From DATDAW01 sp036525185 (lineage in GTDB: Bacteria; Verrucomicrobiota; Verrucomicrobiia; Chthoniobacterales; DASVRZ01), in the NCBI GenBank assembly GCA_036525185.1, contig DATDAW010000047.1:1-59362 (forward strand): 59,362 nt of DNA. Reading direction: 5' to 3'. Position 1 is the first letter of the stretch, and the number at the start of each line of letters is the position of its first letter. The notes under the pieces were generated by a model. That model was not told the origin of the DNA, did no database searches, and saw nothing but the letters and a program-made list of their open reading frames with translations. Of this stretch, positions 42,411 through 51,743 are shown in pieces. The position numbers were made by a program, and so were the translations under genes.

Positions 42411-42908
42411 ATGCTTCTTCGCCTTGCCAAAATCGCGCTGGTTCTTGCCGTTGCTGTCAATCTCTCGATCGTCGTCCTCAATAACCTAACGGATTATGAT
42501 TCGAATTTGAACTTTGTGCTTCACGTGCTGGCGATGGATTCCACGTTTCCGGGAAACAAACTCATGTGGCGCGCAATCACGAATCCGGCAGTGCATCATG
42601 CTTTTTACATTTCCATTATTACGTGGGAAACGGTCAGCGCCGCGCTGCTGTGGATTGGGGCGATCCGATGTCTGCTGGCCTTGAAGGCGTCCGCGACGGA
42701 ATTTGCAAGTTGTAAAGAATGGATAATCGGCGGACTAACTTTGAGTCTGCTCCAGTGGTTTTTTGCATTCATCACCATAGGCGGGGAATGGTTCGCGATG
42801 TGGCAATCTGAGCATTGGAATGGCCAGGATGCGGCCTTCAGGATGTTTGCGTGTCTCGGAATCATCCTGCTCTTCGTCACACAGCGCGAAGCGGACCCGA
42901 TTGACTGA
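42411..42908 (+). CDS. DUF2165 small integral membrane protein
   Basis: The 165-residue protein has four membrane helices and the DUF2165 marks NLTDYDSNLNFVLHVLAMDS, then ITNPAVHHAFYISIITWETV, and FITIGGEWFAMWQSEHWNG. The ATG at 42411 is chosen because the family begins there; the frame is open upstream and overlaps the ImuB end. Function is unknown. Its stop abuts the stop of the convergent substrate-binding protein gene. Confidence 0.85.
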   Translation: MLLRLAKIALVLAVAVNLSIVVLNNLTDYDSNLNFVLHVLAMDSTFPGNKLMWRAITNPAVHHAFYISIITWETVSAALLWIGAIRCLLALKASATEFASCKEWIIGGLTLSLLQWFFAFITIGGEWFAMWQSEHWNGQDAAFRMFACLGIILLFVTQREADPID

Positions 42909-43889
42909 CTATTTTGGCAAAAACTCCATCGTGTAAGATCGCGCCGGATCGGCATCCTCGGTTAGCACACCGATGCTGCGCAGGTTCTCATATTGTTTCC
43001 TCCAGCGCGCCGGATCGAATTTGCCGAACTGTCCGGGAGCCCTGCCATCGATGAATTTCCCATCCTGTAACGCCTTCCAGGAATACGTCATTTTCTCAGT
43101 GTCCATCTCTGGATTTCGCTTGTGGATTTCCTCGTTGGCTGCGGTGGGATCAGCCATGTAATCCTTCCATCCACGGAGCGAGGCGCCAACGAATGCTCTT
43201 ACAACTTCCGGTTTTTTCTCCAGAAAATCGCGTCGGGTAAAAAATACGCGATACGGATCAAAACCGGCGTCCCGGAGCAGAAGCACGCGCAAGGTCTGTC
43301 CCGTTTTCTGTACAAAAAATGGCTCGGAAGTTACGAAGACTTGCTGGATGTAGTGTGGGTCGCTCAGGAAATTCGCCACGTTAAAGGTCGCCGGCGATGT
43401 CGTTACATTCTTCCACCCGTATTTTTTCGTGAGATAAAGAAACCATAGCGAGCCGGGAATCATCGCGATATTTTTCCCTTCGAGTTGGGGAAAATCGGTG
43501 ATTCCGGTTTCCGGATGCACCATCACTCCCTGCGGGTCATGCTGCATGGTAGGACCGACGGCGATGAGTGGCAGCTTCCGTTCGTTGGCCACCATGATGT
43601 CGTCCCCGGTGGACATGCCGAAATCCGCGTTGCCCACGGCGACACGCTGAATGCCAAACACATTCGGTCCGCCCGGCAGAATCGTTACATCCAGCCCGGC
43701 TTCCTTGTAATAACCTTTGACCAGCGCGTTGTAGAAACCGCCATGTTCCGGCTGCGGATACCAATCTGTCAGCAGGGTAACGGCCGTGAGCCCGTCGGGT
43801 GTGTTTTTGGCGGTGTCCTTCTTGCACGCGGCTGAGCCGGCCAGGGTGAGGACGAGGAGCAATCGAGTGAATAATCCGGGATAAGCCAT
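42909..43889 (-). CDS. ABC transporter substrate-binding lipoprotein (NMT1/THI5-like)
   Basis: The ATG at 43889 gives 326 residues with a lipoprotein signal, LLLVLTLAGSAACKK. The mature part has TVTLLTDWYPQPEHGGFYNA-like sequence (LLTDWYPQPEHGGFYNALVK) followed by GYYKEAGLDVTILPGG, GNADFGMSTGDDI and GWKDYMADP. This is the NMT1/THI5-like group that binds pyrimidine, nitrate/sulfonate or aromatic compounds. It lies divergent from the nine-gene operon that encodes a permease and ATPase but a second binding protein as well. A GAACTGTTC palindrome lies in the shared spacer. Confidence 0.88.
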   Translation of the reverse strand: MAYPGLFTRLLLVLTLAGSAACKKDTAKNTPDGLTAVTLLTDWYPQPEHGGFYNALVKGYYKEAGLDVTILPGGPNVFGIQRVAVGNADFGMSTGDDIMVANERKLPLIAVGPTMQHDPQGVMVHPETGITDFPQLEGKNIAMIPGSLWFLYLTKKYGWKNVTTSPATFNVANFLSDPHYIQQVFVTSEPFFVQKTGQTLRVLLLRDAGFDPYRVFFTRRDFLEKKPEVVRAFVGASLRGWKDYMADPTAANEEIHKRNPEMDTEKMTYSWKALQDGKFIDGRAPGQFGKFDPARWRKQYENLRSIGVLTEDADPARSYTMEFLPK

Positions 43890-43972
43890 GAATGTTGGTG
43901 AACGGTCCGAGCAATGCCTGTACCAGGCCTGCACACGGGATCAAACCGGAGACAAATGGCGGAAAATGACCA

Positions 43973-43985
43973 TTGAACTGTTCAA
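43973..43985. promoter_or_regulatory. TTGAAC-T-GTTCAA palindrome in the divergent spacer
   Basis: A perfect 13-bp palindrome sits between the substrate-binding protein gene (start 43889) and the deaminase gene (start 44079). Its GAACNGTTC core recurs twice at 55618-55647. A near match, GAACGGTCC, lies at 43900-43908 and again at 55368-55376. Confidence 0.55.
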
Positions 43986-44078
43986 AAACAACCTGTCCGC
44001 CCATGTTTGTGCGCCAATGAGCCGGGTGGTTCTCACGGAAAAATCGCAGGCACGCCATGTGCTCTTCGGGTGCGTTCC

Positions 44079-44627
44079 GTGAACAAGCCGAACGCCAAAA
44101 CGCCTAACATAATCCTCGGTCAACCGCCGCTTGATGACGCCGCCATCATGTCCGGGCTGGTTCGATACACGATGAAGTCCATGGATTCCGAACGCCCGAC
44201 ACCTTTCGGTTCCGAAGTTGTCGATTCCAGAACTGGCAAGCCCCTTGTGCGTGCCCTTAACGCCGTGGCACGCGAAAATGATCCCAGCTCCCACGCCGAA
44301 GTCCGTGCCATCCGGCTCGCGTGCAAACGCCTCAAAGCGCCCCGTCTCGCTGGTTTCACCCTTTACACCACCTGCGAGCCCTGCCCGATGTGCATGTCCA
44401 CAGCTCTCTGGTCCGGCCTCGACCGTGTGGTCTATGGCGCCACCATTGAGGACGCCGCGAAACATTGCTGGCAAATCTACATACCGAGTCGCGAGGTACA
44501 GTCCCGCAGCGACATGAAGTGCGTCGTCGAGGGGCCTGTCAGCCGCGAACTCGCCTATACACTTTTCACCCATCCGAAAATGCTGGACGCGTTTCAGCTA
44601 TGGCATCATGCGCGGGACAAAGAATAA
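44079..44627 (+). CDS. Nucleobase/nucleoside deaminase (CDA fold)
   Basis: The GTG at 44079 gives 182 residues. The zinc site is complete: SHAEVRAIRLA holds the histidine and the proton-shuttling glutamate, and CEPCPMCMSTALW holds the two cysteines. PFGSEVVDSRTGKPLVRALN precedes it, in the place of the substrate loop of guanine deaminases. The fold is shared with guanine, cytosine and tRNA adenosine deaminases; the neighbours argue for a free nucleobase or related heterocycle. An ATG at 44148 is also in frame but would cut the first helix. It is the first gene of a tight operon. Confidence 0.85.
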   Translation: MNKPNAKTPNIILGQPPLDDAAIMSGLVRYTMKSMDSERPTPFGSEVVDSRTGKPLVRALNAVARENDPSSHAEVRAIRLACKRLKAPRLAGFTLYTTCEPCPMCMSTALWSGLDRVVYGATIEDAAKHCWQIYIPSREVQSRSDMKCVVEGPVSRELAYTLFTHPKMLDAFQLWHHARDKE

Positions 44628-45982
44628 TGACTAACGAGCAAATCACTGAGTTGGGAAACCTCATCGCAGGCTCCGGACTAATGCTGATGGATCTGGCGCA
44701 GGTCGAGCGTCTGTCGAAGGATTTTTACTGGTATTCGCCCGTTCTGAAGGCGGAATTGGACGACAAGGTTGCCGATGTCATCGTCCAGCCGGAAACGGTG
44801 GAAACCGTCACCAGGATCGTCAAATTTTCCTTTCGCGAACGCATCCCGCTGACACTCCGCGGCGCCGGCACCGGCAACTACGGGCAGGCCATTCCTCTCC
44901 AGAGAGGCATTGTGCTGGATTTTTCGCGGATGAACACGATTCATGGCATCGAGAACGGCGTCGCGGAATGCGATCCCGGGGTCCGGCTCGGAGCGCTGGA
45001 ACAGTCGGCTCGCAAAGCAGGCTGGGAACTAAGGTGTTACCCCAGCACCTGGGTCAAGGCGACCGTCGGCGGATTCCTGGGCGGCGGCTCGGGCGGTATT
45101 GGCTCGATCACTTACGGCGGGCTCCGCGAAAATGGTACTGTGCCCGCCATCGACGTCATGACCATGGAAGCCGAACCGCGCATTATTCGACACCAAGGCG
45201 AATCCGTGCACGAAGTGCTGCACTCCTGGGGGACCAACGGGCTCATCGTCAGACTCTGGCTCGCGCTGGGCGTTCGCCGCGATTGGGCGCAGGTCTGCGC
45301 CACGTTTCCGACGCTCGATCAATGTCGGGAGTTCGCCCGGAACGTTGCGAGGGATGATTCTCTGCACAAAAGGCTGGTCACGGCATTCGAATGGCCTCTA
45401 CCTTCCTATTTTACGCCGATCCGGAAATTTCTTCCCGAAGGTCAGGCTGCCGCGTTTTTCGAAGTTGACGACAGCCAGGCGGAAACGCTCAAGCAAGGCG
45501 CCATTGCCGCAGGCGGGACCATCACTTTTTATGGGCCGCATCAGGAGCCGCGGCGTGGACCATTTCTTTCCGATTACACGTGGAATCACACGACGCTTTG
45601 GGCGCTGAAAGGTGACCCATCGTGGACGTACCTTCAGTGCGGCTTCAGTGATGAGCGGTTGGCCGAACAAATCGGTCGGCTCAAGAAACGTTACGGCGCC
45701 GATTTTCTCATGCACATCGAATATGTTAGATCCCGCGGAGCGATTGTTCCCGCTGCTCTGCCTGTCGTCAGATTCACGACGAAGGAAGATCTCTGGGAAA
45801 TGATCCGCTACTGCGAGGAGATCGGCGTGTCCGTTTCCAATCCGCATGTCAACTTCGTCGAAGGCGGCGGTCGTTATCACAAGGATAACATTCAGCTTCA
45901 AACCAAGTACCGCTACGACAAGTTGGGCCTCCTCAATCCCGGAAAAATGAGCAGCTTCAAGCCGGAGACCACCTCGGTATGA
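44627..45982 (+). CDS. FAD-binding oxidase (PCMH/VAO type)
   Basis: The 451-residue protein has an FAD-binding PCMH domain with PLTLRGAGTGNYGQAIPLQR near residue 75 and LDFSRMN, then TVGGFLGGGSGGIGSITYGG near 150. Its C-terminus, NPHVNFVEGGGRYH, lies in the substrate region and resembles glycolate or D-lactate oxidase-like proteins. No covalent flavin histidine is evident. The start overlaps the deaminase stop (TAATG) and the end overlaps the creatininase start (ATGA), so it is part of one translationally coupled chain. Confidence 0.85.
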   Translation: MTNEQITELGNLIAGSGLMLMDLAQVERLSKDFYWYSPVLKAELDDKVADVIVQPETVETVTRIVKFSFRERIPLTLRGAGTGNYGQAIPLQRGIVLDFSRMNTIHGIENGVAECDPGVRLGALEQSARKAGWELRCYPSTWVKATVGGFLGGGSGGIGSITYGGLRENGTVPAIDVMTMEAEPRIIRHQGESVHEVLHSWGTNGLIVRLWLALGVRRDWAQVCATFPTLDQCREFARNVARDDSLHKRLVTAFEWPLPSYFTPIRKFLPEGQAAAFFEVDDSQAETLKQGAIAAGGTITFYGPHQEPRRGPFLSDYTWNHTTLWALKGDPSWTYLQCGFSDERLAEQIGRLKKRYGADFLMHIEYVRSRGAIVPAALPVVRFTTKEDLWEMIRYCEEIGVSVSNPHVNFVEGGGRYHKDNIQLQTKYRYDKLGLLNPGKMSSFKPETTSV

Positions 45983-46773
45983 GAACCTGGGTTCCCGACT
46001 CCCGATTTTTTCCGTATCTGACCTGGAAAGAGGTCGAGGCGTTGCCAAAAAAGGAGACGCTCATCATCTTGCCCGTAGCGGCTATTGAACAGCACGGCCA
46101 TCATCTGCCACTTGCGACGGACACGTTGCTAAACAATTTGATTCTAGGCAAAGCGTTGGAGCAGGTCGATCCTGCACTTTCTGTCTATGCGCTGGCTCCG
46201 GTTTGTTACGGCAAAAGCAACGAGCATATCGGTTTTCCCGGTACCTTGTCACTTTCCGCAACGACACTCATGGCAGTGATCCGTGATCTGGCGGCCAGTG
46301 TTCACGCGGCCGGTTTTCGAAAATTGGTTATTTATAACTCTCACGGCGGAAACACCTCGCTGCTGGATGTCATGGCTCGCGATATTCGAGCGGAATTCGG
46401 CATGCGCATCTTTCTTATGTTGGGCGGGGGCGGAGCCAGACCCGAAGGCCTCAATCGGCAGGAAGCCAAATACGGTTTTCACGCGGGCGAAGTGGAAACG
46501 GCGCTTCTGCTTGCGGGCACGCCGGATCTCGTTCACACGGATCGTTATACGACCAACTACATCGCGGATGTTGACAATCCTGCACCGATCGCGCCGGAAT
46601 TTGCCCCGGCGACGTTTGCATGGCTGACCCGCGACATCGCTCCCAGCGGTGTCATGGGCGATCCCACACCCGCCACCGAAGAAAACGGAAAAAAGTGGAT
46701 GGAGGCGAGCGCCGCGAAGGTCGCGTTTCTTCTCAAAGAAATGGCTCTTTACGAGGATCATCTGGTTCTATGA
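45979..46773 (+). CDS. Creatininase-family amidohydrolase
   Basis: The 264-residue protein has the metal-binding motifs of the creatininase family: LPVAAIEQHGHHLPLATDTL near residue 32, IYNSHGGNTSLLDVM near 120 and HAGEVETALLLAG near 175. Family members open cyclic amides such as creatinine or act on formamidopyrimidines. The sequence cannot decide between these; the neighbours suggest cleavage of a heterocycle-derived amide. It overlaps its neighbours by ATGA on both sides. Confidence 0.9.
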   Translation: MRTWVPDSRFFPYLTWKEVEALPKKETLIILPVAAIEQHGHHLPLATDTLLNNLILGKALEQVDPALSVYALAPVCYGKSNEHIGFPGTLSLSATTLMAVIRDLAASVHAAGFRKLVIYNSHGGNTSLLDVMARDIRAEFGMRIFLMLGGGGARPEGLNRQEAKYGFHAGEVETALLLAGTPDLVHTDRYTTNYIADVDNPAPIAPEFAPATFAWLTRDIAPSGVMGDPTPATEENGKKWMEASAAKVAFLLKEMALYEDHLVL

Positions 46774-48404
46774 CGCAGGGGGTCGATTGCGGCAGCGGTG
46801 TCCGTTTGGAGCGCAACGTGCGGTGCGCAATGCGTGACGGCACGGTGCTGGTCTCGGATCATTACTATCCGTCCGGGGAAGGCACACATCCGACGCTGCT
46901 CGTTCGCCAGCCGTATGGAAAGGAAATAGCGACCACGGTTGTCTACGCGCATCCTGTCTGGTTCGCCCGACATGGATACAACGTAGTCATCCAGGATGTC
47001 CGCGGACGGGGCGGCTCGGCAGGGGAGTTCTATCCTTTCCGAAATGAAGGCCGGGACGGTTTTGATACGATCGAATGGCTTGCCAGGCGGCCTGAATGCA
47101 ACGGCCAGGTCGGGATGTATGGCTTTTCCTACCAAGGGCTGACGCAGTTGCTGGCTGCCGCAGAGCGGCCGCCCTCGTTGAAAGTGATGGCGCCCGCGAT
47201 GACTGCCGTGGATTTGTTCAATGGCTGGTTTTATTTCAACGGTGCGCTCCGCCTGTCGAGTACCTTGTCGTGGGGAATCCAGATGCTTCGCGAGGACGCC
47301 CGGAGGCTCGGTCTGCGGGACGCGAGCAGGGCATTGGAACGCGCATGGGTCAATGTTCGCAACGAGAGCCTTCATGCTCCTTACGGCGAGTGCCCGGTTA
47401 TTTCCAACTATGTGGTGGACTGGATCCGGCATAACAGTCCAGGAGAATACTGGAGCAGTCAGGATGTTAGCGAAAAGCTTTCGCAAATTACCATTCCCGC
47501 CTTGCATGTTTCCGGATGGAACGACACCTATCTCAAAGGCAGCGTGGACGGTTTCGACGCGCTTCGGGCGATTGCTCCCGACCAGTATCTGATTGCCGGG
47601 CCGTGGATTCACATTCCCTGGGGCCGAAGAGTCGGCGACCAGGACTTTGGGCCCGAGGCCGAACTCGACACGGACGCGATTCTGCTCCGGTGGTTCAATC
47701 ACTGGCTCAAGGGCAGTGGCGAGTTTTCCGGCGAACCTCCCATCCGCCATTTCGTAATTGGCAGGAATGAATGGCGTTCTGCCAGCCGGTGGGGAAGCGG
47801 AGAGCTGATTTTTTACCTTCAGAGCGACGGAAACGCGAATTCCAGCAAAGGCGCGGGTGTGCTAACTGGAGAACTGCCCGAAAGTGACCAGGGCCGGGAT
47901 ATTTTCGTTTATGATCCCGAGGTTCCCGTCCTTGCGCCTGCAGGATCGGATCAATCGATCCTGGAGCAGGGGAACAATCTCCTGGTGTATACGACCGCGC
48001 CGCTGGAAAACGCTATTGACGTGTTGGGGCGTCCGAAATTGTGTCTCCATGCGTCGAGTTCCGCCCTGCAGACGGATTTCGTTGGCAAGTTGATCCATGT
48101 TTCCAAAAACAATCGCGCGACCCTTGTTTCCGTCGGAGTTGCGCGATCCCAATATCTGTTTCCGGAATACAAAGCGGATCGTATTCATTGCTGGGAGTTC
48201 GAATTCGAACCTATATCGGTCCATTTCCCCGCAGGCGACCGCGTCCGGCTGGAGATTGCCAGCTCGGCATTTCCGCTCTTCGATCGGAATCCCGGCAACG
48301 ACACGCACCCAGCTGACGCGGATCATTGGACGTGGATTCGCTCGACTCAAATGATTCTTCACGACGCGAAGCATCCTTCGTGTCTGATAGTTCCCGTGCC
48401 ATGA
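46770..48404 (+). CDS. CocE/NonD-family hydrolase
   Basis: The 544-residue protein is an alpha/beta hydrolase of the X-Pro dipeptidyl-peptidase/cocaine esterase family. The oxyanion and nucleophile parts are VIQDVRGRGGSAGEF and VGMYGFSYQGLTQLLAAAER with the serine in GFSYQG. The histidine is likely in AGPWIHIPWG. A C-terminal jelly-roll has LYRS-like FPAGDRVRLEIASSAFPLFD. No signal peptide is visible, so the enzyme is cytoplasmic. It should cleave an ester or amide that becomes available after transport. Confidence 0.88.
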   Translation: MTQGVDCGSGVRLERNVRCAMRDGTVLVSDHYYPSGEGTHPTLLVRQPYGKEIATTVVYAHPVWFARHGYNVVIQDVRGRGGSAGEFYPFRNEGRDGFDTIEWLARRPECNGQVGMYGFSYQGLTQLLAAAERPPSLKVMAPAMTAVDLFNGWFYFNGALRLSSTLSWGIQMLREDARRLGLRDASRALERAWVNVRNESLHAPYGECPVISNYVVDWIRHNSPGEYWSSQDVSEKLSQITIPALHVSGWNDTYLKGSVDGFDALRAIAPDQYLIAGPWIHIPWGRRVGDQDFGPEAELDTDAILLRWFNHWLKGSGEFSGEPPIRHFVIGRNEWRSASRWGSGELIFYLQSDGNANSSKGAGVLTGELPESDQGRDIFVYDPEVPVLAPAGSDQSILEQGNNLLVYTTAPLENAIDVLGRPKLCLHASSSALQTDFVGKLIHVSKNNRATLVSVGVARSQYLFPEYKADRIHCWEFEFEPISVHFPAGDRVRLEIASSAFPLFDRNPGNDTHPADADHWTWIRSTQMILHDAKHPSCLIVPVP

Positions 48405-49156
48405 GCTACATCACATTCAACAATGTTAGCAAGGCGTACGCCAGGGGCAATCTTTGCCTGGATAACATTGACATGGGCATTGATAAGGGAGAATTCGTGA
48501 GCATCATCGGTCCATCCGGCTGCGGCAAATCGACTCTGTTAAAGCTCGTCTCATCGCTAAGTCCTGTTACATCCGGTTCGATCACTGTCGATGGAATGAC
48601 TCCGGCAAATGCCCGGGAGATCATGTCGTTTATCTTTCAGGACCCGACACTTCTGCCGTGGCGGACGGTCGAGGGGAACATTGGTCTCGGGCTTGAACTG
48701 GAAGGTTTTCCAAACGCAAAACGTCATGCAAAGGTGGAGAGTTTGCTGGCATTGGTGGGACTGGCGAAAGTGGGACGCAAATATCCGCGCGAACTTTCCG
48801 GGGGAATGAAAATGCGTGTTTCCATCGCGCGCGCGCTGGCAACTACGCCCAAGGTTCTCCTTTTGGATGAGCCGTTCGCGGCGCTGGACGAGATGACCCG
48901 CGACCGGCTCAACGAGGAATTGCTCCGATTGCGCGACGAGGCTCGTTGGACTGCTCTGTTTGTGACCCATTCCGTCTCAGAGGCCGTGTTTTTGTCGACG
49001 CGGATCATTGTGCTCGCAGCCAATCCCGGTCGAATCGCGCATGATATCCCGATTCGTTTTCCCTATCCGCGTGGGGAGGAACTCCGTCTGTCACCCGAGT
49101 TCGAAAGCACGGTTACAGAGGTCTCTCGGGCCCTGCGTGCGGTGCAAAAGCTATGA
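48401..49156 (+). CDS. ABC transporter ATP-binding protein (nitrate/sulfonate/HMP type)
   Basis: The 251-residue protein has Walker A GPSGCGKST near residue 38, the Q-loop in FIFQDPTLLPWRTV, the signature LSGGMKMRVSIARAL and Walker B KVLLLDEPFAALDEMTRD, followed by the H-loop in VTHSVSEAVFLSTRII. The pattern belongs to the SsuB/TauB/ThiZ class that powers import of nitrate, sulfonates or pyrimidine compounds. It overlaps the hydrolase and the permease genes by ATGA. Confidence 0.93.
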   Translation: MSYITFNNVSKAYARGNLCLDNIDMGIDKGEFVSIIGPSGCGKSTLLKLVSSLSPVTSGSITVDGMTPANAREIMSFIFQDPTLLPWRTVEGNIGLGLELEGFPNAKRHAKVESLLALVGLAKVGRKYPRELSGGMKMRVSIARALATTPKVLLLDEPFAALDEMTRDRLNEELLRLRDEARWTALFVTHSVSEAVFLSTRIIVLAANPGRIAHDIPIRFPYPRGEELRLSPEFESTVTEVSRALRAVQKL

Positions 49157-49944
49157 GCAGACATGTTTCCAATATGGTCAGTGTTCTGGCAGTGTTCGCC
49201 GGTGCCGTCGCTGTTTGGTATGCCATTATCTGGTTGGGAAAAGTCGAGCCGTTCATGCTGCCGCCGCCGACCGATGTGCTGGATGCAACCGTGAAGAAAC
49301 ATGCCAGCCTTTTGATGGCGCTGCGAACAACGGCGACGACAGCCGTTCTTGGTTTTTTGTCCAGTCTTGTCGTTGGAGTAGCTGTTGCCATCGTGTTCGG
49401 CGAGTTTGGCTGGGTTCGGAAAATGTTCTTTCCTTACACGGTGGTCCTTCAATCCGTCCCGATTGTGGCCACGGCACCGCTAATCATCATGTGGATCGGA
49501 ACGGGGACCCTGTCGATGGTGGTGGTAACATTTATCATGTGTGTGTCGCCCATTATTGCTAACACCACACAGGGATTGATCAGTGTTGAGAGAAACCTCG
49601 TCGATTTGTTTTTGATGAACAATGCCAGCCGTGCGCAGGTTCTTTGGAAATTGCGCATTCCGCATGCGTTGCCGTCGATGTTTGTCGGCGCACGGATCTC
49701 GGCGGGAATCTCTTCCATGGGGGCGATTGTGGGCGAGTTGTTTACCGGCGCGAACCGAATCGGTGAAGGGGGACTCGGCTATACCATTAACTATGCAAAT
49801 ACTCAGTTGCAGACCGGTTTTATGTTCGCACTCGTGGTAACATCCATCGCGCTCGGCCTTGGCCTGGTGTTCGTCGTGACATTTTTTGAATGGCTTTTGC
49901 TGCACAACTGGCATGAGTCGGCCCGGAACAAAGACAGAGAGTAA
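49153..49944 (+). CDS. ABC transporter permease
   Basis: The 263-residue protein has six predicted membrane helices and the EAA-loop region, MNNASRAQVLWKLRIPHALP near residue 155, which contacts the ATPase. FMLPPPTDVLDATVKKHASL near the start is typical of SsuC/TauC/ThiX permeases. With the ATPase and one or both binding proteins (42909 and 50783) it should form an importer. Confidence 0.92.
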   Translation: MSRHVSNMVSVLAVFAGAVAVWYAIIWLGKVEPFMLPPPTDVLDATVKKHASLLMALRTTATTAVLGFLSSLVVGVAVAIVFGEFGWVRKMFFPYTVVLQSVPIVATAPLIIMWIGTGTLSMVVVTFIMCVSPIIANTTQGLISVERNLVDLFLMNNASRAQVLWKLRIPHALPSMFVGARISAGISSMGAIVGELFTGANRIGEGGLGYTINYANTQLQTGFMFALVVTSIALGLGLVFVVTFFEWLLLHNWHESARNKDRE

Positions 49945-49950
49945 AAAATT

Positions 49951-50778
49951 ATGCTGCGACAATACACGGAATCAAAGCCCGGTTGGTGGCTGATCACGCA
50001 TCCCGATCATGCACAGCTGGCGGGCGAGTTTGCGACCGCATGGGGGAACGCTCTTTTCATTTCCCCGGAGCCGCGGAGGGACGTGCTGCAAGGGATTTCC
50101 TCCCACGATGACGGCTGGGCAAAACGCGATGCGGCGCCGGAGATTACACGGGAAGGAAGACCGAGCGCTTTTTCGACGGAGTTGGTGGGAAAATACTCCG
50201 CGTTTGAAGAGATTGATCTGGAAGCGTATCTGGCTGTCCGTCAGCGCGCCCTGGAAGTGATTGCGGGGGTGAATCCCTACGCAGCCATCCTCATCTCAAA
50301 GCACACGTATAACTTACTGGGATCCCACGCGGATCGCTCGACAATTGCCCCGGATGACCTGCCGAAGCTAGATGCGTTTTTGGAAAGTCAGCTCGCACAG
50401 CAACAGAAGCTGAGGGAGCAATTGGTGGAGGCCGGGAAGCATTCGCCTGGAGATCTGAGGTGGGAGACATTTGAAAAGCATTTCCGGCTTCTGCAAGCGT
50501 GTGACAATTTGTCCTTGCTGTCCTGCGTGAATCATCAATCGCCCAATTCCTTGCTGCATCCGCTGCCGGCCGTCGGCGGGGACCGGGAAGTTGCAGTGCG
50601 GTCGGCAGGGCCGCGTCATTTTGTGCTGGAGCCATGGCCATTCAAGGTGGACGAACTGGTGTTTCAAATTTCCGCGCGTTGGGTGGCGGGAGAGACGTTT
50701 GAATCTCATGAGGCGTTGCGGAAAGCCTTTCACGCTGCGGAACCGCAACCTCTTTCTATTCGATTGTCGAAAGGGTGA
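49951..50778 (+). CDS. DUF3891 family protein
   Basis: The 275-residue protein matches DUF3891. WWLITHPDHAQLAGEFATAW near the start is the conserved first helix, followed by ISSHDDGWAKRDAAPEITRE, which brings histidine and aspartates together in HD-like spacing. ILISKHTYNLLGSHADRSTI and LLQACDNLSLLSCVNHQ come later. The histidine–aspartate set suggests a metal-dependent hydrolase distantly related to HD-domain enzymes, but no activity is known to me. Its place within the import operon points to the same substrate route. Confidence 0.85.
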   Translation: MLRQYTESKPGWWLITHPDHAQLAGEFATAWGNALFISPEPRRDVLQGISSHDDGWAKRDAAPEITREGRPSAFSTELVGKYSAFEEIDLEAYLAVRQRALEVIAGVNPYAAILISKHTYNLLGSHADRSTIAPDDLPKLDAFLESQLAQQQKLREQLVEAGKHSPGDLRWETFEKHFRLLQACDNLSLLSCVNHQSPNSLLHPLPAVGGDREVAVRSAGPRHFVLEPWPFKVDELVFQISARWVAGETFESHEALRKAFHAAEPQPLSIRLSKG

Positions 50779-50782
50779 ACGA

Positions 50783-51733
50783 GTGAAGTGGATCGCCTGT
50801 TTTCTGCTGCTGGTAGCCGCCCCGCTGTATGCGGAAAGGGGGGCCGTGACCATGGAGCTGGACTGGAAACCCAATGTGCAATTTGCAGGAATTCTGTTGG
50901 CAAAGGAAAAAGGATGGTATGCCGAGGCCGGGCTTGATGTTAGTGTGGCGGCGTTCGACTTCAAAAAGGATGTCGTTGCAGCCGTTGCCGCCAGCGATCA
51001 TTCCGTAGGCAGCTCCGAGAGCGGCGCGCTTCTTCAAGCGCGCGCAAAGGGTTTAAGGGTGAAGGCAGTGGCAACGATGTTTCAAGGTAGTCCGCTTTCG
51101 TTCATCAGCTTGAAAAGCAGAGGCATCGTTGACGTGGCCGCTTTGAACGGGAAGCGTATCGGGGTGCATAGCGACGCGCAGAAGGCACTGGACGTCATCG
51201 CTGCGTATAACAGGATCTCCGATTTCAAGGCGTTTCCTGTTGAAACCGGTTATGCCATGAAAGAGCTCAAAGACGGGACGGTCGACGCCGCGCAGGGATA
51301 TGTTATTGACGAAGCTGTCCTGTTGCGATTGGAGGGACGGGAAATCGAGCTGATCCAGGCTGCGGACAACGGTTACGCAGCCTATTCTCAGGTCTTTTTC
51401 GTGTCGGAAGCATTCATTGCGAAGCATCCGGAGATAATCCGAAAGTTCTTGAGGGTGTCGTTTCGTGGATGGAAGGCGGCCCTCGAGGATCCCGGCACGA
51501 CCGCCAGATTGGTGATCGAAAAGTATTATCCTGAGGGGAATCTGAAGTATCAAACTGAGTCGCTGCGGCAGATTGGGACGCTAATGAGGAGGGAAAACCC
51601 GCAGATCGGACAGATGCGCCGGGAAACCTGGGAGGCAGCGGGGGCAATGTTCCGGCGTTATCGCATCGGTCAGGTTCCGGACTCAATCGATGAAGTGGTC
51701 GACTTTCGGTTTCTAAAGGCGATTTATCCGTAA
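50783..51733 (+). CDS. ABC transporter substrate-binding protein (NMT1/THI5-like), second copy
   Basis: The GTG at 50783 gives 316 residues with a Sec signal, MKWIACFLLLVAAPLYAERG. The mature part has MELDWKPNVQFAGILLAKEK and GWYAEAGLDVSV, then NGKRIGVHSDAQKALDVIAA and IIRKFLRVSFRGWKAALEDP. It belongs to the same group as the lipoprotein at 42909 but lacks the lipobox. It is probably the regular partner of the permease and ATPase. It lies four bases after DUF3891 and ten before the nucleoside hydrolase. Confidence 0.9.
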   Translation: MKWIACFLLLVAAPLYAERGAVTMELDWKPNVQFAGILLAKEKGWYAEAGLDVSVAAFDFKKDVVAAVAASDHSVGSSESGALLQARAKGLRVKAVATMFQGSPLSFISLKSRGIVDVAALNGKRIGVHSDAQKALDVIAAYNRISDFKAFPVETGYAMKELKDGTVDAAQGYVIDEAVLLRLEGREIELIQAADNGYAAYSQVFFVSEAFIAKHPEIIRKFLRVSFRGWKAALEDPGTTARLVIEKYYPEGNLKYQTESLRQIGTLMRRENPQIGQMRRETWEAAGAMFRRYRIGQVPDSIDEVVDFRFLKAIYP

Positions 51734-51743
51734 GGACTGCTGA

